Assembly (NCBI RefSeq): GCF_905147365.1
Contig: NC_056417.1
Location: 2,564,501-2,628,500, forward strand
Length of the DNA: 64,000 nucleotides
Direction: 5' to 3'
Origin: Aricia agestis
Lineage: Eukaryota; Arthropoda; Insecta; Lepidoptera; Lycaenidae
Position numbers and translations under genes: made by a program. A model generated the notes under the pieces. That model was given only the letters and a program-made list of their open reading frames with translations, had not been told where the DNA came from and did not search any database. Numbering within the stretch: the stretch's first letter is position 1; every line of letters begins with the position of its first letter. Positions 11,295-22,495 of the stretch are shown here, piece after piece.

Positions 11295-11580
11295 ATTTTT
11301 TTTATGAAATAAGGGGGCAAACGAGCAAACGGATCACCTGATGGAAAGCAACTTCCGTCGCCCATGGACACTAGCAGCATCAAAGAGCTGCAGGTGCGTT
11401 GCCGGCCTTTTAAGAGGGAATAGGGTAATAGGGGAGGGAAGGGAAGGAAATTGGGCCTCCGGAAAACTCACCCACTCGGCGAAACACAGCTCAAGCGCTG
11501 TTTCACGCCGGTTTTCTGTGAGAACGTGGTATTTCTCCGGTCGAGCCGGCCCATTCGTGCCGAAGCATGGCTCTCCCACG
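11295..11580 (-). mobile_element. A-tailed retroposon with CCCTA-rich core, copy 1
   Basis: On - it reads CGTGGGAGAGCCATGCTTCG, GCCGGCTCGACCGG, AGAAATACCACGTTCTCACA, a CCCTA/TTCCC-rich core, GGAAGTTGCTTTCCATCAGG and ends in ATAAAAAAAA. Confidence 0.8.
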
Positions 11581-12229
11581 TTAGTATTGCGTAACAAGCG
11601 GAAATACTATAGGGAACAAATGGGTAAAAGAATAACATCGTATCTATATTACTACTAAGAACTTAGAAGACATAAAAACAAAAGCATAAAAGCATCTCAG
11701 TATAGAAATCCATTAAACGTAGAACGATATAAAAGAGCTGATAAAACAAAAGCATCGAGTTGTAAGGTCAATGCACTGTGTTATCGGGCTATAAGTCTAT
11801 CGTGGGACCCCATCTACCTCCTCCGATCGATCTATAGACCTTATCTACCCATAAACTTGAAGGCTCGAGGACCTTCAAATAAAACTCAATCCTATGATAA
11901 TAAATTTAGAACATATTTTCCAAAAATGTTGAGCATAAACCAATATTTGTCCAGATAAGATGTATCCGGTTGGAGTATTCGCAAACTTATTCCGATGCAA
12001 ATTTTATTACAGTTAATCCGGCGTTGAATTCAGTTCTGCTAATGAAGATATAATTAGCGACCTCCCCTAGAGACGCTGACGTAAGACGTAATAGCTGCTC
12101 TGTACATTAATTTTATTGCAACTTCTAACGAAGATACTGATAAAAAATGTAGTTTAATTTGCTTAACAGATACGTTAACTACTTTTTAATCTTTTGTGTT
12201 AATGGTTTAAAAACTATTGAGACGTAATA
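11581..12229. other. Unassigned AT-rich sequence
   Basis: It lies between two inverted copies of the A-tailed retroposon. Nothing else seen. Confidence 0.5.
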
Positions 12230-12550
12230 CGTGGGAGAGCCATGCTTCGGCACGAATGGGCCGGCTCGACCGGATAAATACCACGTTCTCACAGAAAACC
12301 GGCGTGAAACAGCGCTTGCGCTGTGTTTCGCCGAGTGAGTGAGTTTACCGGAGGCCCAATCCCCTACCCTATTCCCTTTTCTACCCTTCCCTATTCCCTT
12401 CCCTTCCCTACCATCCCCTATTACCCTATTCCCTCTTAAAAGGTCGGCAACGCACTTGCAGCTCTTCTGATGCTGCGAGTGTCCATGGGCGACGGAAGTT
12501 GCTTTCCATCAGGTGACCCGTTTGCTCGTTTGCCCCCTTATTTCATTAAA
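12230..12550 (+). mobile_element. A-tailed retroposon with CCCTA-rich core, copy 2
   Basis: It has the same layout as the copy at 11295 in the opposite orientation. The core at 12357-12438 is a degenerate CCCTA/TTCCC minisatellite. It ends CCCCCTTATTTCATTAAA. The two copies form an inverted pair 650 bp apart. Confidence 0.8.
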
Positions 12551-12642
12551 GTGTGGTGCGGATTTGATCGGACCAACGCATGGGACTACGACAAAGTTAC
12601 TACCAACCGCAATATATCAGTAGTTTGAAAATAATATTCTGG

Positions 12643-12708
12643 GTGATGACTGAAGCCGTATTGAACGAAACGTCGATACGTTTCGTTCAATACGGCTTCA
12701 GTCATCAC
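12643..12708. repeat. Perfect 30-bp inverted repeat with 6-nt loop
   Basis: The arms GTGATGACTGAAGCCGTATT, GAACGAAACG (12643-12672) and their exact complement (12679-12708) flank TCGATA. Confidence 0.92.
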
Positions 12709-13234
12709 AATTGTTGAGATCTGATAGAAAATATAACAAAGATTCCAAGTCGCGAATCACTTTAAAAAAATTGCACAAGAATACAATATAATCCGGTTAG
12801 TACAATTTTCTAAAGCCCAACTCCCGGCCTGAGCAGATGCGTCGCTCGGTGCGTTCATTTCTCTATCGTTCTAGCGTGCTCCTTATATCCCGGAGATAAA
12901 GGTCACGACGGGGGTGGAATAACCCCGAACGGAGCGTGATTCCGGGCTGCAGCTCAGCGCGCAGCCTCCGCCGTATCGAACGGCCGCGCCCACGCCCCAC
13001 GTGCTCCATTCACCGTTTATCCACGTGTAAAACTCGAACCTAGATGTAATCTATCCGAACGTGCCACGAGTTTTTATTGCAAAAGTTTTAGGATCCAATT
13101 AACGATTTCGAAATGATTTGTCTCTACCCTGATATTGGGTTTGATCCATTCGTCGTAAATATTACAACCGACATATCGACATTCGACAGCAAACAGGAAA
13201 CGTCCTCAACGGTTTTAGGAGTTTTTACCAGATA
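12709..13234. other. Unassigned sequence with a GC-rich patch
   Basis: 12890-13010 is GC-rich without an open frame or repeat partner. Confidence 0.45.
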
Positions 13235-13525
13235 GGCGATCTTTCACGTTGCACTAGACATGACACCAAAAACAATCTTAAATTAGGTCCGTCCGCGTCA
13301 ATCGTAAATCCTTAAAAATAGGATCTACAGTCATAATTTTACAAAACACCTGGTTTTAGGCGAAGCTATCACGTTGCACTAGACGGAGTCATGACACAAA
13401 CAGAAAAAATCCAAAATTAGGTCGAAATTAGATCCACAGGGTCAAAATTTCACAAAAATCTAGTTGTAGGCGAATCTATCACGTCGCACTAGACATGAAA
13501 CAATCCGAAATTCCGTCAGTCCCAA
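13235..13525. repeat. Degenerate tandem repeat, units of about 110-124 bp
   Basis: GGCGA..CTNTCACGTTGCACTAGAC starts units at 13235, 13359 and 13469. AAATTAGGTC and AATTTTACAAAA blocks recur within units. Confidence 0.7.
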
Positions 13526-14777
13526 TTTGATGGAATCGCGGACACATTGTAAATGCATTTTGTGCTTTAAAAAATTGTCCACAGCGGAGCCGCATCCAAT
13601 CAGTGTCCGGTCACTGGTGGCTGGACATAAATCCCGTGCAGCTAATGAATTGCGACGGAGACGACGTGACAGCATCCGCCGTGTCCCAGTGGCGCGCTCT
13701 AATAAAGTCGGATGCATGGCTTACAGGACATTTTGTAAGTGGCGACTAATTTCCCTTTAGAACCATAACTAGGTAAGACTAGGATTGTATTAGTAGATCT
13801 GCCAGGCGAGTTTAGATAACTGCTTTGATGGTTAACATGAGCAGTTTTTAACCAACTGTTATGGTCATTTAGTAGAGTTTTTAAGAATTTTCAAAACTTC
13901 TCAAATATGCAAGTTTAACATTTAATGAGTTTAAAGGATAAGTGTGTCGACCTGCTCAATATGAGGCAAATTTATCGTTAAAAATATCTAGCCGAACATA
14001 AAACCCTCATTTTAAAATTGGAAGTTAAAACACTGAACATCAGCGGCTAGCATACCCTTTCCGGCTTTCAAGCGAATCGCCCAAAATTTAGATTTAGCTT
14101 TGGGATAAAATCTCGTCCGCCCGAACCGGGTTAATGAAATTTTCCAATAAGGGTATTTTTACAGACATAGAGCAAGATAGATACCGCATGTGTATGTACT
14201 TCGCGTGTCATATCGCGTTCCCAAACGACGAGCAATGCTCGTCTTTCGAAAGTCTGTTCTTTAGTCTGCTATCGGAATCGGGCGTCAATCGGAATTATAA
14301 AAATGCCTTAGAAATGCCTAAAAATGCCGTATTAAGCTGTAGAAATTGAAATAGAAACGTTGGCCTAGGTAATGGACACGTTTCTTATCATCGGTACGTC
14401 ACAGCAGGTAGAAAAAAGTGGCACGCTCGTTTTCATACAAATAGAGCGACATGAGGTATCTATCTTGATCTATGTCTGTGGGTATTTTACAGCTGCGTCG
14501 TTTAATTTTTTAAATTACATTTCAAAGTGCTTTGTTCGTTCAAAAGCATATAACGCAAAGGTCGTAGCAGAAGGCGCCACTAGCACATACACCAAATATT
14601 CCGACCAAAATCCGACATGTTGCACACGTCATATCAGAATCGTCACGTCAATTTTCAAACGTCGAATAAAACTTTTTGTTTATCTGTGCTGATGCTGCCG
14701 TCTAACGCGAAAAGTGAAAACGTTGCATTGCAATTTCATATATTATTAACCTACTGCACAGAATATATTATAATAGT
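13526..14777. other. Unassigned sequence, 1.25 kb
   Basis: Small frames of 71-106 codons occur at 13527-14692. None has a recognisable domain. 14445-14475 echoes the interior of the MITE at 25810. Confidence 0.45.
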
Positions 14778-14990
14778 ACTAGATGACACCCGTAACTCCT
14801 TTGCGCCAAAATTATTTATCGCGCGGGAACCGTACATTTTTCCGGGATAAAAAGTATCCTATGTCCTTTGCGGTACTCAAAGTATCTCCTTTGCGAATTT
14901 CAGCAAAATCGGTTCAGCGGTTTGGGCGTGAAGAGGTAACAGACAGACAGACAGACACACTTACCCATTTATAATATTAGTATGGATTCC
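14778..14990. mobile_element. GTCT/GACA-family repeat, short copy
   Basis: ACTAGATGACACCCGTAACT, TTTTTCCGGGATAAAAAGTA and CAAAATCGGTTCAGCGGTTT lead into a (GACA) run and end CATTTATAATATTAGTATGG. Confidence 0.8.
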
Positions 14991-15642
14991 CCTATTGTAA
15001 CCAGCAAGTAGCAACGCGACAAAGATAATTAAAGACGTGAGTGGAAGAACCAGATAAGTAACTCTTAAAAATTAATCTTTTATTTGCACAAAATATGGAG
15101 TATTTAGGGTCGGAAAAATAATTTGAAAAAAAAACTGGATTTTATGTGTACCCTGGTACATTAGCTAGAAGATGAAGTAGATAAGTTACAAGGTTTGTAA
15201 AAAATATAATTTATAAGGAAAGAAATGAGTACTTGTCCTTATGTTATAAAATGTTAGTTATGTGTTTCTTGCACTCACTTGCTAGTTGCTAGCAGAGACA
15301 TATCACACAACTCGGAGACCGCTCAATCCTTGTCACTCGCTTCCTTCTTAAGATCTAGCGATCAATTTAGAAATGGGATTGTTTTATGAGCAAACTATTT
15401 CTATCAATTCCAAGACATCTATCATAATCATGGCTCGTCTGTTTATCAGATTGCGCAAGGGGCTTATGTTTTACAAGTACTGTGTAATTTTTTGTTTGTG
15501 ACGTCATCAGACTTAATATAAATAATTTGAGATTAAACGATATTTTTTCAATTATTATTTTTGCTAGTGACAAAAGATGCATCGCTAATCGCTATCAAGT
15601 TTTTTGGGATCGGTAACGTTATTCCCTTTAAAATAATTCAAA
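14991..15642. other. Unassigned AT-rich sequence
   Basis: Nothing recognised. Confidence 0.5.
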
Positions 15643-16073
15643 GTTGTTTTTTTTTTTAAGAAATAAGGGGGCGAACGAGCAAATGGGTCAAATGATGCTG
15701 ATCTTCTGATGCTGCGAGTGTGCATGGGCGACGGAAGTTGCTTTCCATCAGGTGACCCGTTTGCTCGTTTGCCCCCTTCTTTCATAAAAAAAAAAATGAT
15801 GGAAAGCAACTTCCGTCGCCCATGGACACTCGCAGCATCAGAAGAGCTGCTAGTGCGTTGCCGGCCTTTTAAGAGGGAATAGGGTAATAGGGGAGGGTAG
15901 GGATGGGAAGGGAAGGGAAAAGGGGAGGATAGGGAAGGGAATTGGGCCTCCGGTAAACTCACTCACTCGGCGAAACACAGCGCAACACGCGCTGTTCACG
16001 CCGGTTTTCTGTGAGAACGTGGTATTTCTCCGGTCGAGCCGGCCCATTCGTGCCAAAGCATGGCTCTCCCACG
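15643..16073 (-). mobile_element. A-tailed retroposon, copy 3, with head-to-head rearranged pieces
   Basis: 15798-16073 is a full - strand copy. 15700-15797 is a 3' end in + orientation, and 15643-15695 a 3' end in - orientation again. A-rich tails (15785-15797 and 15643-15658) mark the joints. Confidence 0.75.
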
Positions 16074-16342
16074 TATAACCTATAATAATTATACTTATTC
16101 ACTTTAAATGTGGTTGGGTTAAGTCGGAATGTCGGGTCAAGGTGTTCTGCAGATACAATGTATTAGAACCTGCTCATACGGGCATTCGGTCTCAAGCACC
16201 TGTCGGATTTAAAGTTTATCTTGGTAAAAAAGGTGATGGTTCGTACTTTAGATCGAATGTACGAAGCTTTAATAGAAAATATTCTCATAAAATAAGAATT
16301 AGAAAAATGTTAAAGGTCTGCCAAACAAGTTTTCATAATATA

Positions 16343-16636
16343 CAAGGTGTAACAAAACTAAGTGATAATACTTCAGGGTGTGAATGGGTCCCCTGTATAG
16401 AATTCGCTATTCACTTTTGTATAGAAAAATTTATAAATTTTGCGCTTACGCTTGGCCATATTTTAGCGCCCCCATTTTTTCAATTGAAAATGCATCCTGT
16501 GATGAAATAAATCACCCCCAAGCCTCTAACACGACGCCCCCATTTTTTCTGGGCACACCTTCAGACCTTCAGGCTTCCTTCAGAGAAAGGCTGCCCTAAA
16601 GTATTATCATTTATCACTTAATTTTGTTACACCCTG
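16343..16636. mobile_element. Tc1/mariner-like MITE, copy 2, with nested hAT-type insert
   Basis: The ends CAAGGTGTAACAAAA and TTTTGTTACACCCTG match the copy at 5582. The right half is replaced by about 150 bp (16440-16593) resembling the reverse of the hAT-type element at 9453, ending AGAAAGGCTG. Confidence 0.75.
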
Positions 16637-17005
16637 TGTAAGTTGACCCTAATAATAAACATAGTTTTCCACATTCAACCTGTTTGTGCTACGACGCGAT
16701 GAGTGATGACTGATGATGCTCTGACTACTGTGCATTCGTGACGAATGACACGCAAATTGCTCATGAACTGACGACTGATGTTTTACAATATTGAACCGTC
16801 AACTACGTTTGCTGAATGCAAAATCAATGAACTGTGTACTGTTACACTATGCGCAGGTTAAATAAATATAAAATCTGATAATACTTGTGTTATCTTTAAG
16901 CATGAGGGACACCCTGAGGTATGGAAATCCTGTTGTTAGCCTTGGAGGTCGATTCTGCTCAAAAATAAATTCATACTAATATGTATTATGAATTTATTCC
17001 CCGAC
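16637..17005. other. Unassigned sequence
   Basis: It has simple TGATGACTGATG-like wording at 16700 and nothing else. Confidence 0.5.
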
Positions 17006-17280
17006 GACGACATCTGTGGCTCAATTGGTTGAGTGTGTGGTAGCTCAAGCCGGGGGTCGCGGGTTCGAATCCCGCCGACGGAACAAAAAGTTTTCAATGT
17101 TCCCGGATCTGGATGTGTATTAAATATGTGTATGATATATAATAAAAATCTTAAATATATTATGTATAGTATAAAAGTATTAAATGTATTTCCGTTGTCT
17201 GGTCCCCGTAACACAAGTCCTTCAGGTACTTAGCACGGGACCAGACTGACGTGGTGTGAAGCGTCCATAGATATTATTAT
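17006..17280 (+). mobile_element. tRNA-derived SINE, family 1, copy 2
   Basis: It has the same head, B box GGTTCGAATCC, body and GAAGCGTCCATAG end as the copy at 385. It shows a few percent divergence and ends directly at a TATAAATGCGAAA repeat. Confidence 0.85.
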
Positions 17281-17880
17281 AAATGCGAAACTGTATCCGT
17301 CCGTCTGCCAAACTTCAGGAGCATGTATGTTTTATGTTTGTATTTGCATATCTCCGGAACTACAAGTACGATTTAAGTGATTCTTTTTTTGTTGTACTAG
17401 GTATTGTTCAACTTGGGAATATCGCAAGTTTTATCAAGAGCTCTTCTGACTCTAAAAATCAAACATCGTCCTTCTCCCTTCACACTCACGCCCGTCTTTC
17501 ATATGCCAGGTGAAAAAGGACTGCGCGGAATCATCGCCGAGTTAGCTTTACTTGAATAAAAGACGAACTATAATGATTATGAAAAAAGTGTTTTGAGTAA
17601 ATTTAGGTTTTATCAATACCTTTTTAGATATTAAAAAATATTTAAGAAAAGACAACAAACTTCGAAGATCCAAGCAAAAATATGTCTAAAACAAGGTTTT
17701 TTGTAAAAAAGAAACTATCGAGCATTTTTGCAGTAATCGTGTTTTTGTCTTGAGCATTTATTCTCCATGAACTGAAGTTACTTTTGTCAAAAAATCAGTT
17801 TTCTAGACCTTACAGATTTTGAGATCAGGTATAAAGTATGTAGTCAAGTTAGGGTCAGATGCGCTCTTAAAATCAGTTCA
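17281..17880. other. Unassigned, start of a TATAAATGCGAAA repeat and possible extension of the 17881 repeat
   Basis: ATTATAAATGCGAAACTGTA, TCCGTCCGTCTGCC at 17277 is a repeat start. The remainder is AT-rich and unassigned. Confidence 0.4.
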
Positions 17881-18400
17881 CTAGTTTTTGAGATAGGGAA
17901 TTTCAATAAGCTTGATGACTATTTTTTTTTTCTTATTGGTAATTGAAAGACCCTTAAAAATAGAAACATCGCTGAAAGAATGACTCTCATAGCTTAAAAA
18001 TTCACCAAGATATGACAATTCAAACATCTCATAAAATAGACCTGCCCGAAACGCTCCATACAAAGTGCTACGAAAGACTGACGTCACTCTTTCGTAGTTT
18101 GTATGCATCGGGAGAGAACTTTGTTTGATAGGTATATTAAATATTGCGTTTATGAAAGTGGTTTCATAACTAAAGTTGCTTTAAATAGCATAAGTTATCG
18201 AATGGTATACAAATATTAAGAAATTTAATTGAAAAAAAATCGACTTGATTATCCAACTTTGAAGGCGCATAACAAAAAAAATACAAATGCTATCGAGCTG
18301 AAATTTTGGGAACACTTATTTTTTACCGTGATTTCTTTATTTTATTGACAAAATTCGCTAATCTTTGATCTTATCATCATCCCTAATTCTTAATTTCGTA
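17881..18400 (-). repeat. About 500-bp interspersed repeat with a conserved short frame, copy 1
   Basis: It is highly similar to the reverse complement of 39203-39677. It contains a 75-codon open frame (18108-17881) starting MHTNYERVTSVFRS. The hairpin CTACGAAAGA...TCTTTCGTAG encloses TGACGTCA. The region 17560-17880 upstream may be part of the same unit. The family is not recognised. Confidence 0.7.
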
Positions 18401-20354
18401 CAATTTTAGAGTCAGTTTTAGCTTTTTTTAAAATAAGTACTATTATTTCTACCCATATATTTGCCTACCTAAATTTCTGTTCTAGTTTTTTCCACGTGCT
18501 TTATTGTCCAGCGGGGCCAGCAGGAAATTGTTAATGTCTACTGTCTAGCCAACACAAATAGGTGCGCGACATAATTTGATCATTAAAAAAGAAGGTCATA
18601 TTATACTTTTATCAGACCAAATAATTATAACATAGTATTTTTAATTTATAATAAGTCCTGATAATTATAACAGGCCATTAAAAATACATAGTTTTTATCA
18701 TTGTTAATAAAATTATGCTACTTTTTTATTACTCATTAATATTAAAAACTATTAATATAGATTTAAGGCTGACAAAGAATATGGGCCATCGTGTTCTAAT
18801 TACTTCTGAATCTCCCCAAAGTGGGTCAGAAAGTAAGCACTATTTGCCCGGTACTATAGGGCATATGCACACCCCCAACATTAAGAGGATACACCAAGGG
18901 CGAGAGAAATTGAAAATAGGTATTTGAAAATGAATTGCTGTCTCACCAATCTCAAGTCTCGCACCGCAGAGCGCGATAGAGACAACACGACAAAAGTTCT
19001 AATAAAAGAACAGAAAATCTTCGATTCGTTGTCCGCTGATTCCTTCTCCGATTTAAGTGTTTTTTTATTAAGAATTAAAGCAAGGCTTGAGCTATGTTCC
19101 TATGTTTTATTTTTTTGTATATTTTAGCCAGTTTTGTTTTCTGGGTGTTTGAACACAAAGGAAAATCTGGCCATTTTTTGGGTTTTTGGATGGTCTTATC
19201 TTTAAAAAAAAAAAGAAAACATATGGACATGCTAATAATGGCCATAGATATTCAGAAAAAAAATCATAACTCTACCGGCATTATCCAGGGAGGAAACAGG
19301 CGACAACGTTTGTATGGAAAAACGGCGGTGTGGACTCCTCCTTAAGACTACATTGCTTTAAAATTTTAGGAATTTTTACGCTATCACCTGAAATAGTTGT
19401 CGATTATCAGAACTCGTTAGAAGTTACAGCACTAACGCCAGTAACGTGTCAAACTTCCTAAACTATATATCCAGTCCGCTGCAGTCTAGAATCTAGATGC
19501 TCCCGTTCATGGTTATTTTACTTCGAAGACTTAGGATAATGATCCTTATGTCTACGGCATATAGGCTCCAAAGCAGCTAGATAAGCTTACGGAAACAACG
19601 AGAAACGGCCAACTTTTACACTCGACTTCCGCTCGAGTTTCACTACAACTCAATGTCTTGAAACTCCGCGGATTAACTTAATAACCATATTCAAGTAACA
19701 TGTTAAGTTAAATCTCGCGTTTCGTTACAAGTTGGCTAATGCTCCTACATAAATGAGGACTTGGAACAATAGTTGGAGTGCGCCGTGTACGGCTACATAA
19801 ATGAGAACTTTATGCTGTTGCTACGGTAGCGCACAAACATATAAGTTCGTATTATAACTTAGATTTTGAAAATGGGACAATTAAGTTTCGCAATACTTAT
19901 TCATAGCATAATTTCTATTTCTAGCCATAGTTTTATGTTTAGATTTTTTTTATATTTAAAAAAGAATTTGATATAAATTATAATTATAAACCTCAAATTA
20001 CAACAATACCCACATTCACTGATATTTCACAACATTTATTAGTCATAGACCCTAGCAGTTCGCAGGCAGATAACATCAAAAAACACATTATTCACAGTAA
20101 AGCACCTACTCCCGCCTACGCACATCAATATAATAGCTTATTGTATAATGTCGGGTAATAAAAACATAACAGTCCACTTCTTGCTCCCATTATGGACGAT
20201 TAGGAAACCGCACGCAGAGAAATGCCAGATTCATAACGAAGCTCGAAGGCGTTTGACACTGAATTCCAAATAGGCCTCTATTTCCTGCGTTTTATTTGCA
20301 TAAAAAACACTCATCATTTCCAATCGTCTGTCTCAACTGTTTTGACACATAATA
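18401..20354. other. Unassigned AT-rich sequence, 2 kb
   Basis: Frames of 67-83 codons at 18715-19345 are AT-driven and not recognised. No repeat partner found. Confidence 0.5.
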
Positions 20355-20697
20355 TTAGGTTCGCGCTCACTTTGTCGGCGCGTGCCGGGGCGGGTCGGGG
20401 CGCAGCGCAGCGCAAAATGCGCTATAGCACACTATTGCCGGGTCGGATCGCATCGCATTGACGGATTTTAACGCTCACTGCGCCGGGGCGGGTCGGCGCG
20501 CAATGCATTAACGGATTTTGAGCCGAGGCTTGCCGGGGCGCAGCGAGTCTTGTCGGGCCGTGTCGCATTGACGGAAATCCGCCGAGCAAAAATTCGCGCC
20601 GATGCGCCACGGCACAGTGTGCGATACGCCCATCCGCTTTCACACAAATTGTATGGAGGCGGATTTTTGCGATGCGAGCTCAGTGTGCTCACTCCTT
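20355..20697. repeat. GC-rich, CpG-rich block with internal repeats
   Basis: CGCTCACTTTGTCGGCGCG, GCCGGGGCGGGTCGG and GCATTGACGGATTTT recur at least twice. It is strongly GC-rich inside AT-rich sequence and has no convincing coding frame. It may be a decayed MITE because its borders AGGTTCGCGCTCAC and GTGTGCTCACTCCTT are weakly inverted. Confidence 0.5.
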
Positions 20698-21113
20698 AAA
20701 AGTGACAGAATTGTTCTACTAACCCTTATATTATGTTTGTTTGTTTTAGATTATTCAACAGATAATCTACTAAATTAGATTCAGTTGTACCTTGTTGTTT
20801 CACCAGACCTACAATATAGAGCAAAGTCAACACACACAGCCACTCTGACATTGGCAACTCACTGAGGCCGCCATAATTAAAGAAGAAGAAGAAGTGACAT
20901 AATAGGATATATGTATTTTAACTGCAATGTTTTCACGCTAGACGGCAGCACAGGCACAGACAGTAAACAAAAAAATTGTTCCACGTATCTACGAATAATA
21001 AAAACTATTTATTCGTAGTTCGACATTTAACAACGTTTGAAGTTTGAACTATCAATATGACGTCTGTGCTAGTAGCGCCCTCTGCTCCGATCTTTGTGTA
21101 ATCTTCCCAGTTC
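20698..21113. other. Unassigned, with a short (GAA)n run
   Basis: AAGAAGAAGAAGAAG at 20879 is the only feature. Confidence 0.5.
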
Positions 21114-21121
21114 CCTATAAG

Positions 21122-21745
21122 TAGGGAATGCAAATCTCGCGAGATTGGGGCTCAAGCGAGATCCCGCAAGTTTATGAATACAATACTGCGAGATCTCGCC
21201 AATTTCGAGATCTCGCGAGATTAGCAGTTTGGTGGGTTTTTTTTTTTTGCAAATAATCACAATATATTTTGAATAAATTACGAAAAACAAGTAATAAATA
21301 TTATAAGTTTTATAAGAGTAACATTCATTTTCATGATTTGTTTTTCAATAGAATTTTATGCATTAAACATGGTTTGATGTATCTGTCTATAATTTTTAAG
21401 TAGTAAACTTTGACATACGTATCTACCATCTATCAACAACGTTTTATCGTGGAAGCCGGCGTCCACGGTAACGTGACGTCCAGAATTATAAAAGCGCACT
21501 ATCAAACACAAATATTTTAGCTAGTAATAAAATAGTTCTTTTAAAACTAACAAAACAACGAGAAGTCACAGTGCCAGGCCTAAGCAGGCCAGCTCCTCTT
21601 TGTTTTGACTCCGTGATCGCAACTCGTGATGTTTTTATGCTCAAGTACAATCTTGTCAAACTCGCGAGATCTCGCCTTTTTTACGTTCGAGATCAATCTC
21701 GCTAAAAAAGGCCGAGATCTCGCGAGAACAAGATTGCATTCCCTA
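21122..21745. mobile_element. Non-autonomous hAT element, 624 bp, rich in CTCGCGAGAT motifs, 8-bp target duplication
   Basis: The ends are TAGGGAATGCAAATCTCG and CAAGATTGCATTCCCTA. Exact duplications CCTATAAG lie at 21114-21121 and 21746-21753. Several copies of the palindrome ATCTCGCGAGAT or halves of it cluster in the first and last 120 bp. The middle is AT-rich with no coding frame. Confidence 0.9.
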
Positions 21746-21955
21746 CCTATAAGGATAGTTTGTTAAAGTTTTGGCTTTTGAAACATGGTGATAGTTGGCC
21801 AACGAAAATCAGAAATTGTTATTTAAAATGTAAATTACAAATGACCTACTAAAGCATAACCCGTACAATTTGCACTTGTCAAGGCTCTACAATTTGATAA
21901 CAAATATCAACGAAAATCCCAACTATACGGGCACTGTAATTCATACCTACCAATA

Positions 21956-22314
21956 TATAGCTCCCCACACCGGTTTCGGTGACGGTGGCCGGTTTCATTG
22001 AAACCAGGCCAGCTACGCAGGAGTAATTTTATAGTGCCCAAGTGTGTGCGCAGTACACAAGAGCACTCTCTATTCCTTTACTCTCATAACCCAGTGGGAC
22101 GGAAGACCGACACGACCGGCGAGAGATCAGGCGCAGGACCGACTTTTTACATGCCCATCCGACGCATGGATCATCTTACTTGTCAGACAATCAAGTGATC
22201 AGCCTGCATTGTCCTAACTAAACTTGGAAATAACATGTTTCCAACGCGGGAATCGAACCCACGACCCCCGCGAGTCAAGAGCCGCGCTCTATACCACTAG
22301 ACCACGGAGGCGTA
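21956..22314 (-). mobile_element. tRNA-derived SINE, family 2, copy 1, with 13-bp target duplication
   Basis: On the - strand it begins CGCCTCCGTGGTCTAGTGG (A box) with a B box GGTTCGATTCC and continues into a body that ends with CACCGAAACCGGTGTGG. The flanks ATACCTACCAATA (21943-21955 and 22315-22327) are exact 13-bp duplications, as expected for LINE-driven retroposition. Confidence 0.9.
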
Positions 22315-22317
22315 ATA

Positions 22318-22495
22318 CCTACCAATAACAATATTTTAAATGCGAAAGTGTGTCTGTCTGTCTGTCTGTTATCTCTTTAGGCTCAAACCGCTGAACCGAT
22401 TTGGCATGGAGTGCCGGGAAAGGACATAGGATAATTTTTATCCAGGAAAAATGTACGGTTCTCGCGCGATAAACGAAATTTGGCGCAACGATAAA
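22318..22495. mobile_element. GTCT/GACA-family repeat, 5'-type fragment
   Basis: TTTTAAATGCGAAAGTGTGT, a (GTCT)4 run, AAACCGCTGAACCGATTTGG and CGCGCGATAAACGAAATTTG identify it. It directly follows SINE family 2 copy 1. Confidence 0.75.

Noticed and set aside
12643..12680. Hammerhead ribozyme (TGATGA ... CGAAACGTC words)
   Set aside because: The required C before TGATGA is G here and no stem II can form between the two core parts. The words are explained by the perfect palindrome.
15585..16056. Ser/Pro-rich 125- and 68-aa proteins
   Set aside because: They are translations of the A-tailed retroposon. The same spurious frames recur at each of its copies.
20422..20692. Two Arg/Ala-rich frames on -
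   Set aside because: They are caused by GC-rich repeated DNA with low stop frequency and no recognisable domain.
22235..22312. tRNA gene on - (CCTCCGTGGTCTAGTGG)
   Set aside because: It is the head of SINE family 2, flanked by a 13-bp target duplication and repeated at 38.6 kb.
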